From the NCBI GenBank assembly GCA_964019055.1, contig OZ025213.1, forward strand, positions 4,999,292 through 5,063,291: a stretch of 64,000 nt of DNA, read 5' to 3'. Both the position numbers and the translations under genes were made by a program. The DNA is from Anthopleura xanthogrammica (lineage: Eukaryota > Cnidaria > Anthozoa > Actiniaria > Actiniidae). Each line of letters opens with the position of its first letter. The stretch's first letter is position 1. Below, in pieces: positions 1 through 13,072 of this stretch. The notes under the pieces were generated by a model that saw only the letters and a list, made by a program, of their open reading frames with translations, ran no database searches and had not been told where the DNA came from.

Positions 1-572
1 GGTAAGCCTGGTCATTTTATTACTGGGGTTTGGGCTCCCTGTGTACTGATACAGATGGAAAATGGCGGGAAATATTCGCCGCCAACAAACATGTATAATT
101 TTCACCAAAACCGTTTGTATTCAGTATTAGGTAGAGGTGATGTGTTTTGTGGATTTTTCTTAGAATTTGTCGTAAACTTACCTTGGCTCATTGAGTAGAA
201 ACTTGGCCATTTTCAGTGGTAGCTTTTGAAGTAGTATTCTAAGTTTTCGTCCAATTTATGATAACCTTCCTTCAGGACAGCTTCATTGATACTTCCCCGC
301 CTTTTCTTTAGTCCAAAATATTTGCTTTTGGGGAAAAAAGAGCCATTATGACCCCCAATTTTAGTTTAAGGATGGCTGCAGCTGGATGATGGCTGCTGGA
401 TGGCTGCATGTTTTGGTCTTGCATGCACGCGCGGTAATATGCAAATTAGTAACTACATTCGTACAAGATTCGGGTAGCATTCGAGTCCTATTCGGAAATG
501 AAAAAATGAAAAACATAAACATGACGAAATGGCAATCTTATTGGTTGATTTTAAATGATTATTTTTATGTAG

Positions 573-1078
573 GTTAGTAGAGGAGCTGAGTGTGTCATGA
601 TTTCAAAAAAGTTTTTCGTAGCACATGCAAAGGAGCACACCAAGGCATGGATAAGACATAACGTAAGTCATCTTACTTCAAAATTTCTTTTTTTTTAATC
701 CAAGACTTGAACATCCAAGAACATCCCAGGAAGCCTAGTGCTAAGGGAGTGTAGGGATGAGACATCTTGAGTGATATATATGAATAAAGCGTGTTCCATA
801 TACACCTAATTGCAAGAACGTTGTCATATAAAAATAACAAATAACAAATAGCCCACCCCTCCTGACGCCAGTGGCATTGACATCATCCATCAAACAGAAA
901 AAAGGCTTGTTCCCTTTCTCCCTCGCTAAGCCACCGTCTTTCATTCAACTATTTTTAAATCTGTTAACAACAGGTTGTCCCTTATCCAACCAAAGAAGTT
1001 CTACAGAAGAATCTACAGCAGAAAGTTAACTGGAATGCCTACAAACAAGACATAATACACAAAGTCAAAGCCGCATGA
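573..1078 (+). CDS. 3' end of an unrecognised gene (last two exons)
   Basis: Two exons in phase 0 join cleanly. Exon 573-662 (30 codons) follows a TAG acceptor and ends at a GTAAGT donor. Exon 974-1078 (35 codons including TGA) follows an AACAG acceptor. The window itself opens with GGTAAG, a good donor, so the gene probably enters from the left with an exon ending at base 1. The 64-residue C-terminus is basic and helix-prone, with Lys, His and Gln clusters (it ends HKVKAA). A polyadenylation signal AATAAA lies at 1240. I do not recognise the family, so no function is offered. The alternative is a short complete protein starting at an internal ATG at 597. Confidence 0.5.
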
Positions 1079-2974
1079 CCTATACTTATATTTTATGCTA
1101 AATTCTTATTGAAAATTTTCTATTGAAATCTTTTAATCATATTTATTTTTATACACTTTTTTTAAATGAAATAATATTTCATAAAATCATGAATATTTCA
1201 TCAGACTCTAGACATGGCTTGTTGCTATAAGAGTTTTTTAATAAAAAATACTTTATATTTGACTTCACATTTTATGGTGAACCTTATTTTACAAGAACAA
1301 TATTTTATCTTTTTTTACAACATGTAACCAACAAAATCCAACATCAGCTACAGCCATTTTTCAATAGACCTGTTTCACCTTGATTCAATATTTTCCCATT
1401 TCAGTTATGTCATTGCCTATCATTTCTTCCAGATTTTTTTAATGGTTGTGCATGAGAAAGGCCATAAATATCAGGGCTCAAAATAACGGCTGACCAACTG
1501 TCAATGTCCAGCCAAATTTGGTACTTGACCGGTCAAATACCGTTTTGAATGGACATGTTGACTGGTCATATTTGAAAATATAATAAAATAAAATATCATA
1601 CGCTGCACATCTTCAAAAAAAATTATCTCAAGGGGAATGACATATGGTGTAAAATGGGAAAAACATTAGACCCAAATGAAAAAAGTTTATTATACACAAC
1701 CAATAAAAGATTAGGAGATCAAGTTCTTGTTGACCTCAAACTAAAGATTGCATGAGTTATGCAAAAAAAATTCCTAATCAGTCTATCTTTGATTGATGTC
1801 CACATGAACTTCATTTTGAACTTCATATCTCATTAGTCTGACTAAAAACAGCTGTAGAATAATTTACAGGTTTAAAAATACAAATTGTAAAATGACTTGT
1901 TAACTATCCAGTCAATAAATACATTACTCGAACAGCATTATTACGGTCCGGACACTTGGACATTTTTTCTTAACTATCCAATCAGTGCTCTCCATAAAAA
2001 CAAAGGAATCAAACAAATTTTAGATGCCATCCAATCACAACAAACAACAGAAAAACTTTAGAAGTATATTTTCAACTTTCTCATGTGAACTTATAAACTG
2101 CTAAATCAAATAAATTATGCAGTTTGTTGTGATTGGATGATGCCTAAAAAATGTTTGATCCCTAATTTACCTTGAGGTGTTCATGGTTGGAGTGTCTGCA
2201 CTGTAAAATTTAGTTTAAAAATACCAAAGGCAGTGTCAAGAAGGATGAAGTACAAAGCTATAAAGACTGAAATTAGTTCTTGATTTCTGTCCATTTAGAC
2301 CAATATAAAAAGAGACAAGATTTTATAAGTTACAAGCAATAGTTATTAATAACCTTATAGCCTTTGTACATGAATCTATAGACTAATTTTATCAGCATTT
2401 CTCTAGCCTTTTTGAAAATATATATTTATGTGATGAGAATGGAACTCATCTGAATGGAAAACAATAATGGAGGGACCATTTTTGTTATGAGTGTATCAGA
2501 TGTCTTGTATAAGTTATAAAGCAAATCCCATTGCCTCCTCTCTCCCTCCCCTACTGATTAAAAAATGGATGGTCCCTTACAAGACATTCAAAGATAGTTT
2601 GAATTCAAATATTTAGATTTTTTGTTGTGAGGTACAGTGTACCTGTTTAACTCATTTCATTACTCTAAGTTTTTCTAAATTGAAACTGAGTACTGTGTAG
2701 TTCCAGACAATATATATACCCCCATATAATGTGGGGGTGTCCAAAAGTGTGTCCAAAAGTAAAAATTTGAATGATGCAATTGAAAATTGAGGTTCGAATG
2801 AATAAGGAAGTTTTAGAGTTTTGTTTTACAGAAGTTTAAATGCTTCATTGAATTGTGTTTGTGCAGTCTTGTGATCTGCATTTTGCAGTCTAACTTGATG
2901 TGAATACCAACTCGAAAAAAGTCTCATTAATATTATTGGGCTTTTTGCATTAAGTTACATATTTAGCCCGGCCT
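1079..2974. other. Intergenic, no gene seen
   Basis: AT-rich spacer between the convergent ends of the first gene and KLHL8. It holds a degenerate copy, about 1475-1600, of a dispersed repeat also seen near 23700, 26500 and 44655; the shared core reads CCAAATTTGGTACTTGACCG. A partial copy of the TTTCAGACCAC MITE family lies near 1640-1690. A short direct repeat, GTCCAAAAGT twice, occurs near 2740. No convincing exon was found. Confidence 0.5.
1240..1245 (+). terminator. Polyadenylation signal AATAAA
   Basis: AATAAA 162 nt downstream of the stop codon at 1076-1078, in an AT-rich 3' UTR. It fits the end of the first gene. Confidence 0.4.
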
Positions 2975-5867
2975 CTACTCAGTCTTAATACCTCTTTCAA
3001 GACAGTTCAAATCTTTCAGCATCTCTACATCACAGAGACAACCTGCCACACCTGAGCCAGCACGAGGAGTACTCATCTCAGCACTTACTTCCCATACATC
3101 TCTTACAGGATCATAGGACTCCATAGATCCAAGATATTGTGAGCCATTGTGTCCTCCTACTGCCCAGATACGTTCACCCATGGCTCCAGCACCTACTCCT
3201 CCTCTACATGTACTCATACAGGCTACGTAGGTCCACTGGTCTGTTGATGGATCATATCTCTCGACAGAATTCAGTGGGGAGGAGTCATCAAAGCCACCAA
3301 TGGCGTAGAGGTATTGACCAACGACAGCTACTCCTACACCTGAAATATCCATGCCAATCATATTAACGATATATACATGCATAAAACAAATTCAAATGGT
3401 CAAGACAGCAGGAATTTGATAAATTAGAACTTTGATCCTTATCAAAAACAAATGATTTCACAATAAAGGCAATGTATATCATTTATGGAACTTCTTGGGG
3501 TGTGTAGGAGTAAAAAGGACAAAAATTGTAAATCTTGGGGAAGGGAAAGGGTCCAAAAATTGATCCTTGGAAACCCTGGGGGAGGGGCAGAGGTGAATAT
3601 CCTAACTTGGGAAAGGAGGGGAGACAAAACTTCAATGCAATGGCCCATAGATAAAGGTTCATGAGAGAAGAGAAAAGAAAGCTTGACTATTACATTTCAT
3701 AATTTCATAATTCTGTGACCTACCAACTCCATTCATCTGGCATTGTGGCTTCCATCAATCAAATTTATGAAATTTCTGTGTGAAAATGGCTGCCTAGTCA
3801 TGGGTACTTCCTTATCTCTTGATCAGAATGAACTCTGCCTGTTGTAAGTTGGATTGACAAAAGCCAAAATGCCAGATGTCTGGAGTTGGTAAGATTGCAG
3901 AAGTATGATTAGCACTGTCCGGAATTCTAGGGTCTAATTATATCCTTCAGAGGCCTTACCTGCTCTGCGTCTGTTCATAGAAGCTACTTTAGTCCACTTG
4001 TTGGTATGTGGGTTATACCTCTCCACTGACTGTAGCGATACCGAGCCATCGTTACCACCCACAGCATACAGGTACCCATCGAGTCCAGCTATTCCTACAC
4101 CACCACGTCTTTGTAGCATGGGACAAACTAAGTTCCACTCATTGCCTTCAGGATCATACCTAAAATAAGATGAAAATTTCAGGTCAAACTCTTGATCAAC
4201 TACAGGTCCAACTTGGTTGGATTAGATGGTTGGGAATTGATCTGTTGTGGAGGAGGTTGCAAGTTTAATTCCAAACTGGACCAACATTAAGAGTCTGTCT
4301 TAAAATTACTGAGTAAATACTGCCTTCGTAAATAGACAGATTAAGCAAACACGACGTGACGTGAAAGAGGACAGCATGTGCACTGATGAATCAGTTCCAA
4401 GATGACCATTGACATTGTGACACCACATTCAGGATGCCATTTTACCTGTTTTTATGTCCTCTTCAGGACGTCGCGATGGTCATCAATGGTCATTTTGGAA
4501 CTCATTTGTCAGTGCACACTCCCTCCTCACGTAGCTCTTTTGCTTGGATTTTTGTAAGAAAAACACGCTTGAAGAAACACCTTCACAATCTTTGTTTCTC
4601 CATTGTTATTTTTGTAATTTGTACTGTAAATGCTGCCCTAGACATATTGCTTTAAACACAGTGTTTCAACACATCACTATTTTCTCTACCTTTCAACAGT
4701 TTCAAAGCAAGTTGACTCATCCAGACCCCCTGCAACATAAATAACTCCTCCCAGTACCCCTGCTGACATCCCTCGTCGATATGTTGTCATAGCTGCAACA
4801 TCACACCATCTATTGTTTACAGGATCAAAACACTCCACTGAATTTAAGTGCTGTACACCATCATGTCCTCCTATGGCATAAACAAGCCCCTTCAGAGCTG
4901 CAACAGCAACATGTCTTCGTGGGGTCGAAAGTCTGGCTGTAGGAAACCATGAGTCATCAAACCAGTTGTAGCACTCGATACATTGGAAAGGCTCGCCAGT
5001 TTTACCTCTCCCTCCTACAGAAAATAGTGCACCGGCTGTACTCTTCCTGGGTTGAGTTCTAAAACAATTAACATTAGCAGGGCTTAGTTTGTAATTCTTG
5101 GCTTCATCGATATAGTTTCTACAATTCACGTTTTGACGTATCAATTCATTGCATTCTACATTTGTCAATAGGTATTTAGTTGGTAATAAAGGGAGACGGA
5201 GTTGAGAAAGCAAATCAGGAAGGAACTGAGCTCTTTTTTCAGGATTAAAGTAAACCCACTTCATAATAGCTTCAAAGACGTGTTCCTCACATTTGACATA
5301 AAGGTCGTTGCCTGATACAATTTGAAGCAAATGTTTCTCAGAAAGTTTCAAAAACATATCTGTATTTACTAAAGAAGCAAAGCAACGCCTTGAGAAAGCA
5401 TCAGCTACACGGAGAAAATCTATGCATCCGTGTAGCTCAGCAAACGCTCTCATCTCCAAACAATTTGATGGATGAAGATGTTTCTTCATGAACTCACAAC
5501 AAGCTTGAACAACAGGCTCAAGTTGTAAAACTGCGGAAGCATTCAGTAAAGCCTCAATATTATCAACGTTAATCGTGATTTTCCTCGTATAAATAAATCT
5601 TATTAACTCCGCAACAGCTGTTTCGGAAAGTCCTTGGATAGAGATGATATCTTGAGAGGCTTCCAGCATTGCGTTTGTGAACATTCCTCGAAAATAAGGG
5701 CTACAAGATGCTAAGATCACTCGATGGCATTTGATTTTTCTATCTCCAACTTGAAGTACGACGTCGCAGAGTTTCTGTTCTTCGAAGAGCTGGCCTAATA
5801 TTTCAAACGCTTGAAGTGGAAGAACTTTTGCTTCGTAGGAAAAAGAGTCCAACAACATATCCCCCAT
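2975..5867 (-). CDS. KLHL8: Kelch-like protein 8 (BTB-BACK-kelch), Cul3 adaptor
   Basis: Predicted substrate adaptor of a Cullin-3 ubiquitin ligase; the target cannot be read from sequence. Coding exons (minus): 5867-4690, 4159-3960, 3339-2975; phases 2 and 1 match across GT-AG introns, giving 580 residues. The BTB domain covers about 20-135 (core [20 protein letters not shown]), BACK about 140-245, and six kelch blades about 285-565, each with the GG...Y...W signature (for example [24 protein letters not shown]). The start is the first Met upstream of the BTB fold. The pre-kelch segment [15 protein letters not shown] and the conserved run of blades fit KLHL8 better than KLHL17 or KLHL20. Intron 1 carries a foldback MITE; intron 2 carries a second MITE type also found inside PHKA. 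Length is close to the family norm. Confidence 0.88.
3715..3905. repeat. MITE in KLHL8 intron 2 (same family as 62905-63121)
   Basis: Inverted repeat whose arms contain ATCTGGCATTGTGGCTTCCA with TCAATCAAATTTA on the left and GATTGACAAAAGCCAAAATG with CCAGATGTCTGGAG on the right. The interior TTCCTTATC...GATCAGAATGAACTC recurs in the PHKA intron copy, so this is a dispersed non-autonomous family. Confidence 0.65.
4340..4556. repeat. Foldback MITE in KLHL8 intron 1
   Basis: Imperfect inverted repeat. The left arm contains GTGCACTGATGAATCAGTTC and GATGACCATTGA; the right arm carries their reverse complement, TCAATGGTCATTTTGGAACT followed by CAGTGCAC. Outer edges are approximate. No transposase was seen. 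Confidence 0.6.
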
Positions 5868-7242
5868 GTTCTCCTGGTTTGTTGATCAATTCAAGTTTCT
5901 CTTTCAAATGACCTTTTTTGGCCGGCTTAAAAATCGTTATTTGCAACAAGAGAAGATCCTCAAAAAAACAACAATAATTATAACCTTTGAAGAACACATA
6001 ATTCCGTTCAAAAAGGTCAAACTTGATAACCAAGGCAGACTATAAATGAGGTAAAATAAGGCTTCATTTTTGCGTCATGTTGATTGAAATAATCCCAAGA
6101 TGGCTGAAGATATTCAAAGCCTTTTGATTGGTTGAGACGTGTTGTTGTCATGTTTTATATACACAGGGATCCCACAGACTTACATTTTGGAAAAATTCCA
6201 GACATTACGTCATGTTATGATATTTGATAAATGTTCGTTCGCACGAGCGCACTACAGCTAAGTACCATTTAAAAAACCAGCTGAGTCAATAACCCCAAAA
6301 CGCAAAATTTTTAAATAAATGAATGGAAGAATAAGTAAAAGAATGATATAGTTTTCAATAATTTATTTTCATGGAGCAAAATTCAATATCCCTATCGATG
6401 TCACAGCCCTATTCTTGGCATCAGCGCATTCACTTTCAAGAGGTGTAGTGCATTGTTTATTTATTCACAATAAAACCGAGCAGTAATTGTTGTGAATGGT
6501 TTGTAATATTATTGAACGTGGACCTAATCAGCATTTTTCCATTTCAGACCACATTTTCGTCACTTGAGATTCATTTCTTTGAATCTTATCCACATTGATG
6601 GTTGCAGTTACTTGAAAACAAGGAGAAATAATTCTCAAGGGAGTGACTGAATGAATAGATAGTATGAAATGGGGAACCTAGTGATCAGGTCTACATCCAT
6701 CTGTTTTCCTCTCCTTCCATTCTCCTGCACCCACTCCCCACCCTTTACTTGTTGTGCCTTTTGTCTCACATCTCAATGGTGCAGCTTCCAAACCCTTATA
6801 ATAATAAAATGTCTAAAAAAACGTTCTTTGTTAACAATTGGATTTCTCCATAGTCATCATTAAAAAAGTTTATATAATAACCTACCATATATTGAGTTTT
6901 AAATAACAAAATTTCAATAAATAAATTAATAATATATTAATAAAGTTAAATTTTAAAAAGTTTTTTTAAACTAAAATAACTAGCCACCTACAACAATTGT
7001 TAGTGGCGGCAGCTGCCACTCAAAAATGCCAAAAGTGGCTGCAGCTGCCACTCATAAAAATGGTCTGATATTCTTCCAGGTTTCCCCTGCTCCCCCTCCC
7101 CTCCCTAAACACACATGAAGAAGTAACAGTCACTATAAATGCCTGCTAGTATGCCTACTACCAGACCAAACTTGATTGTGTCTGTTGTCTAGAGAGATGA
7201 ACATAAGTATACAGCTATTTCAAAAAAGGTTGGTGAAGGGTT

Positions 7243-7318
7243 TGTTGCATGTTGCATGTTGCATGTTGCATGTTGCATGTTGCATGTTGCATGTTGCATG
7301 TTGCATGTTGCATGTTGC
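7243..7318. repeat. (TTGCATG)n microsatellite
   Basis: About 11 near-perfect copies of the 7-mer TTGCATG. The right edge runs into GCTTACCAAGCTTG, and an inverted partner (CAGGCTTGGTATGCAACATG) sits at about 7435-7455. The array therefore appears to be an expansion inside one arm of a small inverted repeat spanning roughly 7243-7460. Confidence 0.9.
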
Positions 7319-7835
7319 TTACCAAGCTTGATATGTATATTCATATGTAAATAATATCAGTACAGAAAAAAATGTTGGAAAAACCTGCAGACATCTTATC
7401 ATTTTTTCCTTTTCACATCACCCATACTGCATTTCAGGCTTGGTATGCAACATGCAACAAGTAACCTATTATAATACTTCGTTATTTCAAATTTAATCAA
7501 ATAAATATACCTATTTCAAGTGTGAATACGACAAATTAATTCCTAATATTGAAATTCATGCAATGATTACTTAATAAATTTGAAATTAAAAAAAATAATT
7601 TAAGTTGAATATTTCTTACTTAGAATTAAATTACAATAAATTTTTTTTTAAACCATTAAAACTTGTCATTTTAAAATTTGATAATGTGAATGGTTAATAA
7701 AAGTATTCATTTAAAAGCCCATTAAAATTTGGGTGTTACACTTGTTCCTCAATCATCATGACATGGTACAGATTTTTAGTTTTGGTAACTGTCAATCATG
7801 GTGTTTCCATGACCATTTCCACAGGCCTATTCCCA

Positions 7836-7841
7836 TTTATT
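7836..7841 (-). terminator. Polyadenylation signal (AATAAA on minus strand)
   Basis: TTTATT on the plus strand reads AATAAA on the minus strand, about 150 nt past the TRMT9B stop codon. Confidence 0.4.
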
Positions 7842-7989
7842 GTGCTTCCAGCCAACGTCATGAAAACGTTTTGACAACTATCAAAACCACTCTGTCAAGG
7901 CAATAATCCTTCTCAGCTGTTGAGAGTGAGTGTAAAACAACATGAAACTAACCCTATTATGAAACAGATAAAATGTTAAAACCTATGAA

Positions 7990-10900
7990 TTAAAGTTTTT
8001 CAGCAATCACAGCCCAATTCCCATGATCGTAATATTCCTTTAATACATCAACTCCATCCACACCATCCTCTATCAAATCTGGTAACTCTTTTTGATTAAA
8101 AACGTGATAATATCTCTGCAGCTTGTGTTGTTTTTTCTCTCCAGTAGCAATGTTGTCATTTGCTGAATGCTTATTTTCATAACATGACGTAGTATAAGCT
8201 CTTCTTCTGCAATTTGCTGGAGAAGGAAGTGTTTCCTGTGGTTCAGAGTCTGAAATACCTGAGTCGGTGTTCACTCTGTCAACAGACCCATCACTGTCAG
8301 AGTCACTTGAAGAAGAAATGCTGTCTATAAGCAGTCTTGTTAAAAGGTGTGGGGGAGTCTTGTCTTGCTTGGAATCATCATTTAGAGACTTTGCTTCTAC
8401 TTCTACAGCACTCTTTTTTTCATCAGGCTCCAAGAAACATGCAGCGGAGGCAGCAAGCTGGTACTCCTCAGAATCAACCTCACTATATTCACTGTCACAG
8501 GATTCTCCTCGTAACAGCAATGCTCTGGGTTTAACTTTCTCCTTACGCTCTCTAAATGAAAGGACATTTATTTTCTCTTTTGCCCAAGCTGTCAAGCTAA
8601 TGTAGAAGCTTTCTTTGAGATCCTTTTCACTTATTTTCATTAATTCTACTTGTTGAATTTCGTTTGGTGCTTGTTCTGTTTTATCTGTACTCAGGGTTTC
8701 ATCATTCTTTTCATTGAACAATCTTTTGACCAAAGAAGAGACAAATTTAGTGACATAAGTGATTCTTTTTGGTGAGTTAACTCCTTGAGCTGGATTAGGC
8801 TGGTCATTTGGACCGTCATTTGCACTTGGAGTGTTTTTGTTCTTGTCAAAAAATCTACCAATGAGTCCTGACAACAATCCATCCACAAACTTTTTCTCTT
8901 TTTCTGGATAAAGTTTAGTTACTTGTGCATTAAGGTTTGTTATAAGGTGATCTTTCTTGTTCTTTATGGTCTGAATAATTTCTTTTAATACTTTGAATTC
9001 AATGTTAGAGGAAATAGCATGCTCTTCTGTGTTTTTACTTTCTGGATCAAAGTGCTTGGTATTTTCAGTTGATTGACACCTGTCAAACAGCTTGTCACAT
9101 GATTTTGACCTTCTCAAATTGCTATGACCATTTGGTGCTAGACTGTTGACTAGGTCTGGAAAATTATTATTTTTATGAATTGATTTTCTGTGCTTGGCTG
9201 CAAATTAAAAGAGAAATAATACAGTAATAATTATTAGGTATATCAACCAAATTTTCCTCATGGAGCAACAAGATTCAATCCCTAAAAAATTCCAGGCTGC
9301 TATCTTACCAAAGTTTTACCAAAGGCAGACCCCAGTGGAGGTGGGGTCGGTACAACCCTCTACCCACCTGACTCCCAACAAGAATAAACAGCATATATAC
9401 TAGACACAAATAGCTAAAGATGAAGTACTTCCAGCTTAAACATGCATGGAACCTCCTTCTAAAATAGCCATTTTTTTACCTCTAAATCTTTGATGTCCAG
9501 TATATGGAACTAAAACATCCTGTGCATCAAACTGCAAAAATAATAGAAAAGCAAAAATTAGTCTTCATCTCAAGGAGGAATACCTACCCTTTTTACATGG
9601 GGGGAAGGGTGTTTGCTCAAGTAACCAGAATGCACCTTGTTTGATAATCTGTGAACATGCCCTTGGGGAAGTGGAAAGGGGAGGGAAGGAGAGGGGAAGG
9701 AGAGGCTGTTCATGGAATAATTCTTTGTCTAAGGGATTTTGAATATAGCCTCATTACAAATCACCAAGCCAGTAATATGCAAGATCAGCACCGCAGAAGC
9801 CCTGTCAGCCGACTGTTGGCTGATTACCATTAGCCTTAACCCTTACTTTTCTCTGCTGCTGTTCCATAGCCCAGACATAAACTAACATCTTCCCTCCAGG
9901 TCGCAATATTCGCCCAAGTTCTTGCAATGCTCTCAGCCTTCTCTTTGCTGAAGCAAAATGATGTATCACACCAATGGAAATGACAGCATCAAAACACTCA
10001 TCCCTATAGGGAAGCCTCAAGTTGTTACAAACAGCAACCTCGTGATGCCTGTCATGGGCAATTTCTACCAGCTTCAAGCAAGTATCAGATCCCATTATGA
10101 ATGAGTCTGTGGTAAGACCAAGGTATTTTCCATTTCCACAGCCTAAAGACAACCAAACAGAGAAGAGAAATGTAAATAAAGTGGTATCAGCTTGGAAGTA
10201 GAAAGATGACAGTTAAAATACATTGTATAGATGTGAAAAAAAAATGCTTAATTATGGACGACCTATTTCTCATCTCAATTTAATTCCCATTTTCTGTTCC
10301 ATTCCCATATTTTTGAATTTGAAGAAATATTCTGTCAAAGATGTATTAATTAATAATTACACCTCTGATTATGCCTACTGAGTTTTTTAAAAAGCTGTAT
10401 GAGTCATTAGGAAAAATAAAAAATAATTCAAATTAAATTTTCTTTCCTAACTCGAATTTTTTCAAAAATCTAATATTTAATAAATGTTCTACCATATATT
10501 CAAATTGCTTTGGCCTCAGGGGCAAAGCTGTAGTTACAGTACTTCAATTTATAATGGCTACTGAAAACTACTTAAGGTATATCAGTATTAAATTTTGTAC
10601 TCATCCATCACATGACACATCTCATTCCTAGATGTTTACTACCATTAATACCTAAATCCTAGCGATAAAACTCATCTATACTCTTGATAAAAAGGAAAAC
10701 TTTAAAATGCACTAAAAGCTAATCTTGTAACTGAGCTGTTGGTGCTTTGACAAAGACTTAGTCAATTAGTAAGCAGCTTGCATATCAAAGTCAAAACATC
10801 TTTCAAAAAAGGGATTCTGAGAGCTTGGAGGCAAAGTTGAATATGATTAAATCGAAACCTTTGCCTCATATCTGAATTAAGATTAATATTTAAATCAAGC

Positions 10901-11723
10901 AGTTTTCTACTTTCAGATATATTTATTACCTTATGGTAGTTATTCTCAATGTGTTTTTATCAAAACGAAGAGAACACAAACATCTTAACCCATAACTTGT
11001 CAAAACATGAATATTGCTGGGAATAAGATGGCAATTATTTTATTTAAGGTTGCTCTACATACAATACTGAAGGTTTTTGTATTTATTTGTTTTATCTTTA
11101 AGTAAGTCAACTTATGAGATATGAGTTTCAATAAAATAATATGAAGTCAATATATCTCAAATGAATTCTACAAATGGATAATTACTAAGAATTCATAGCA
11201 TATGTTTACATGTATGTGTATATTTTGATGAGCATGGTTTTTAAAATTTGCATGAAAAAGACACATGAAAAACGCACATACAAAAATTTTGGCTTTTAAA
11301 AATTTGCATGGAAGACACACACATGAAAAACGCACATACAAAAATTTTGGTGGACATCACCTAAAAATTACTTTACAAATCTAAGACTCTAGTGAATTCA
11401 TGTGAAATGGAAAAAAAAATGAATCAATAAAACATCTGTCATCGCATCAACTACTTCCTGACAGGCCCGTGGCTGTCTCACGTACGACTTCAACAACGTT
11501 TATATTATAAGCTTAAGAGAAATCAAAGGTACACTGATAAAAAAATTTCAATCTTTTTCTTACCAACATCAGCAATAATGCTCCCTGCAGGTTGGGATTT
11601 TAGAAACTGTTCCACATAAGGCCAAGCTTTGTAGCGAGTATGCCTGAATCCTGGGGCAATGTCATGGTATACATCTTGGACGAATTTCCGTTCGAGCTCC
11701 TGGGGGGAAGTAAACTTCGGCAT
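7990..11723 (-). CDS. TRMT9B: tRNA methyltransferase 9B-like (Trm9/ALKBH8-type SAM methyltransferase)
   Basis: Predicted SAM-dependent methyltransferase of the Trm9 family, which modifies wobble uridine of tRNA. Exons (minus): 11723-11564, 10142-9847, 9531-9480, 9197-7990; phases agree and give 571 residues. Residues 1-150 are the Rossmann methyltransferase: motif I IIADVGCGNGKYLG spans the exon 1/2 junction, followed by CNNLRLPYRDECFDAVISIG, VIHHF and a GRILRPGGKMLVYVWAMEQ strand. Exon 3 supplies the DVLVPY segment. Exon 4 is a long, acidic, Ser-rich, probably disordered insert ending in a conserved RYYHVF...DHGNW..IAEK block. That split domain with a long insert is typical of TRMT9B rather than yeast Trm9 or ALKBH8 (no AlkB or RRM domain). 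The start is the first Met of exon 1. Confidence 0.85.
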
Positions 11724-12798
11724 CTAATCTTCCAGATTCTATAAAAACTCTGCTAAATGCAAACGAGAGAAAGTTCATGGAAAGACCTAAAATACAAAGT
11801 ACTATTTAGAATGAGATAAATACTGCGACATGATCGCTAGAATGAATAGAAAATTAAGGGAAGCGATCGTGAATAATAACAATAAACATTGATATGAGAA
11901 CGGGAAAAAATTACAGGGAAAAGTCTGGACTTCGGCTTAGACGAACGAAGAGATCTAGATAGACATAAGAAGCTAATATTTATGTGGGTATATTCGCCTC
12001 GAAAGCAGCTTTTAAAGCATTTGATATAAGGACGGAAACAAGAAGAATAGGCTTACGAATAAAAGGTTCGTTAAAGGATAACGATCAGAAATTAATTTCC
12101 GTGAGACTAAAGGCTAAAAAAACGTAGAAATATGAGCGCTTCGTGCGATCTTGACGGAATGGCAACAATAATCCTAAATGAACTACTGCTATCGGCCAAC
12201 GAATGGATGGCTGATTATGCACACTAATATAGAACAAGTAAAGAACAAAAGAATGCACAAAGTATATAAAATAAAATGTCTACCTTTTACAGCATCTGGT
12301 ATGTCTCTCTCTGCAGTCGTGCGGCTCAGAGGGAACGTTTTTATGCAAGCTGAAATTTACCTCCAACAGCTTCATAAAGAGCACTTTAAAATGTGTGACA
12401 CGCAGGCAGAACTATTCTTCTCTCTTCCTTTATTATCCATTGTGTTTGTAACTATGCCGCGTGGCCATTAATAAACCCAATAAATGACAATATGAAAACT
12501 CTTTAGAGGAGCACCAGAAACTGAAAAATATCCAGTATAGTAATCAAGGCTTTTTCTCAGTCTAAAATCTTTCCTCTAGCATATAATCAAATCCCTAACA
12601 CTCAAGGGCTATCCCGCCAACACAGCTGCTAGGGGGAAAACCATCTTCCCTCAAACACAAAGCAGAAAATGCAAATGAATTTTCTACTAAGTGAAGCAAA
12701 TAAAACCTTTCCGTCCGCCATCTTGGAATTGAATTATACACAGTCTCTCGCGGTTGTTTCTGGATACTTGAACCCAATTCACTTGAGCAATCGGCCCC

Positions 12799-12857
12799 CT
12801 TCCCCCTTCCCCCTTCCCCCTTCCCCCTTCCCCCTTCCCCCTTCCCCCTTCCCCCTT
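12799..12857. repeat. (TTCCCCC)n microsatellite
   Basis: About eight tandem copies of TTCCCCC (GGGGGAA on the other strand) between the TRMT9B 5' end and the 3' end of the first chitinase. An open frame through it (12669-12923) is an artefact of the repeat. Confidence 0.9.
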
Positions 12858-12942
12858 ATTTCTTATTTCCCAATCTCGAGCCCAGAGTCTTTAGGCTTTT
12901 TGGTCAGCGGGCTGAATATATGATAACGACGCACGCATTGAA

Positions 12943-12948
12943 TTTATT
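12943..12948 (-). terminator. Polyadenylation signal (AATAAA on minus strand)
   Basis: TTTATT on the plus strand, 125 nt beyond the chitinase 1 stop codon on the minus strand. Confidence 0.45.
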
Positions 12949-13072
12949 CAAAGATATTTTATTCAGAACAGGTTATTTGATAGTTACATGACTTTAGCAG
13001 TTTCTTGTCACTAACGGAACAATAAAGAATTTTGTTTGATAACAGATCACGTGTTTTTGTTTGGGTTACTGT

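Larger units (their letters stand above)
5868..7989. other. Intergenic between KLHL8 5' end and TRMT9B 3' end
   Basis: No gene is supported. It should hold the KLHL8 promoter and 5' UTR just above 5867, though no clear TATA box is seen. A partial copy of the CCATTTCAGACCAC MITE family lies at about 6535-6660. A TTGCATG microsatellite is listed separately. The 6880-7000 and 7480-7740 stretches are very AT-rich. Confidence 0.5.
11724..13072. other. Intergenic between TRMT9B and chitinase 1
   Basis: Contains the TRMT9B promoter side (no obvious TATA box), the TTCCCCC microsatellite, and the chitinase 1 3' UTR with an AATAAA signal at 12943-12948 (minus). Small open frames at 12178-12471 and 12669-12923 show no recognisable protein. 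Confidence 0.5.

Noticed and set aside
12669..12923. 84-codon frame with a SPFPLPP repeat
   Set aside because: Produced by translation of the TTCCCCC microsatellite.
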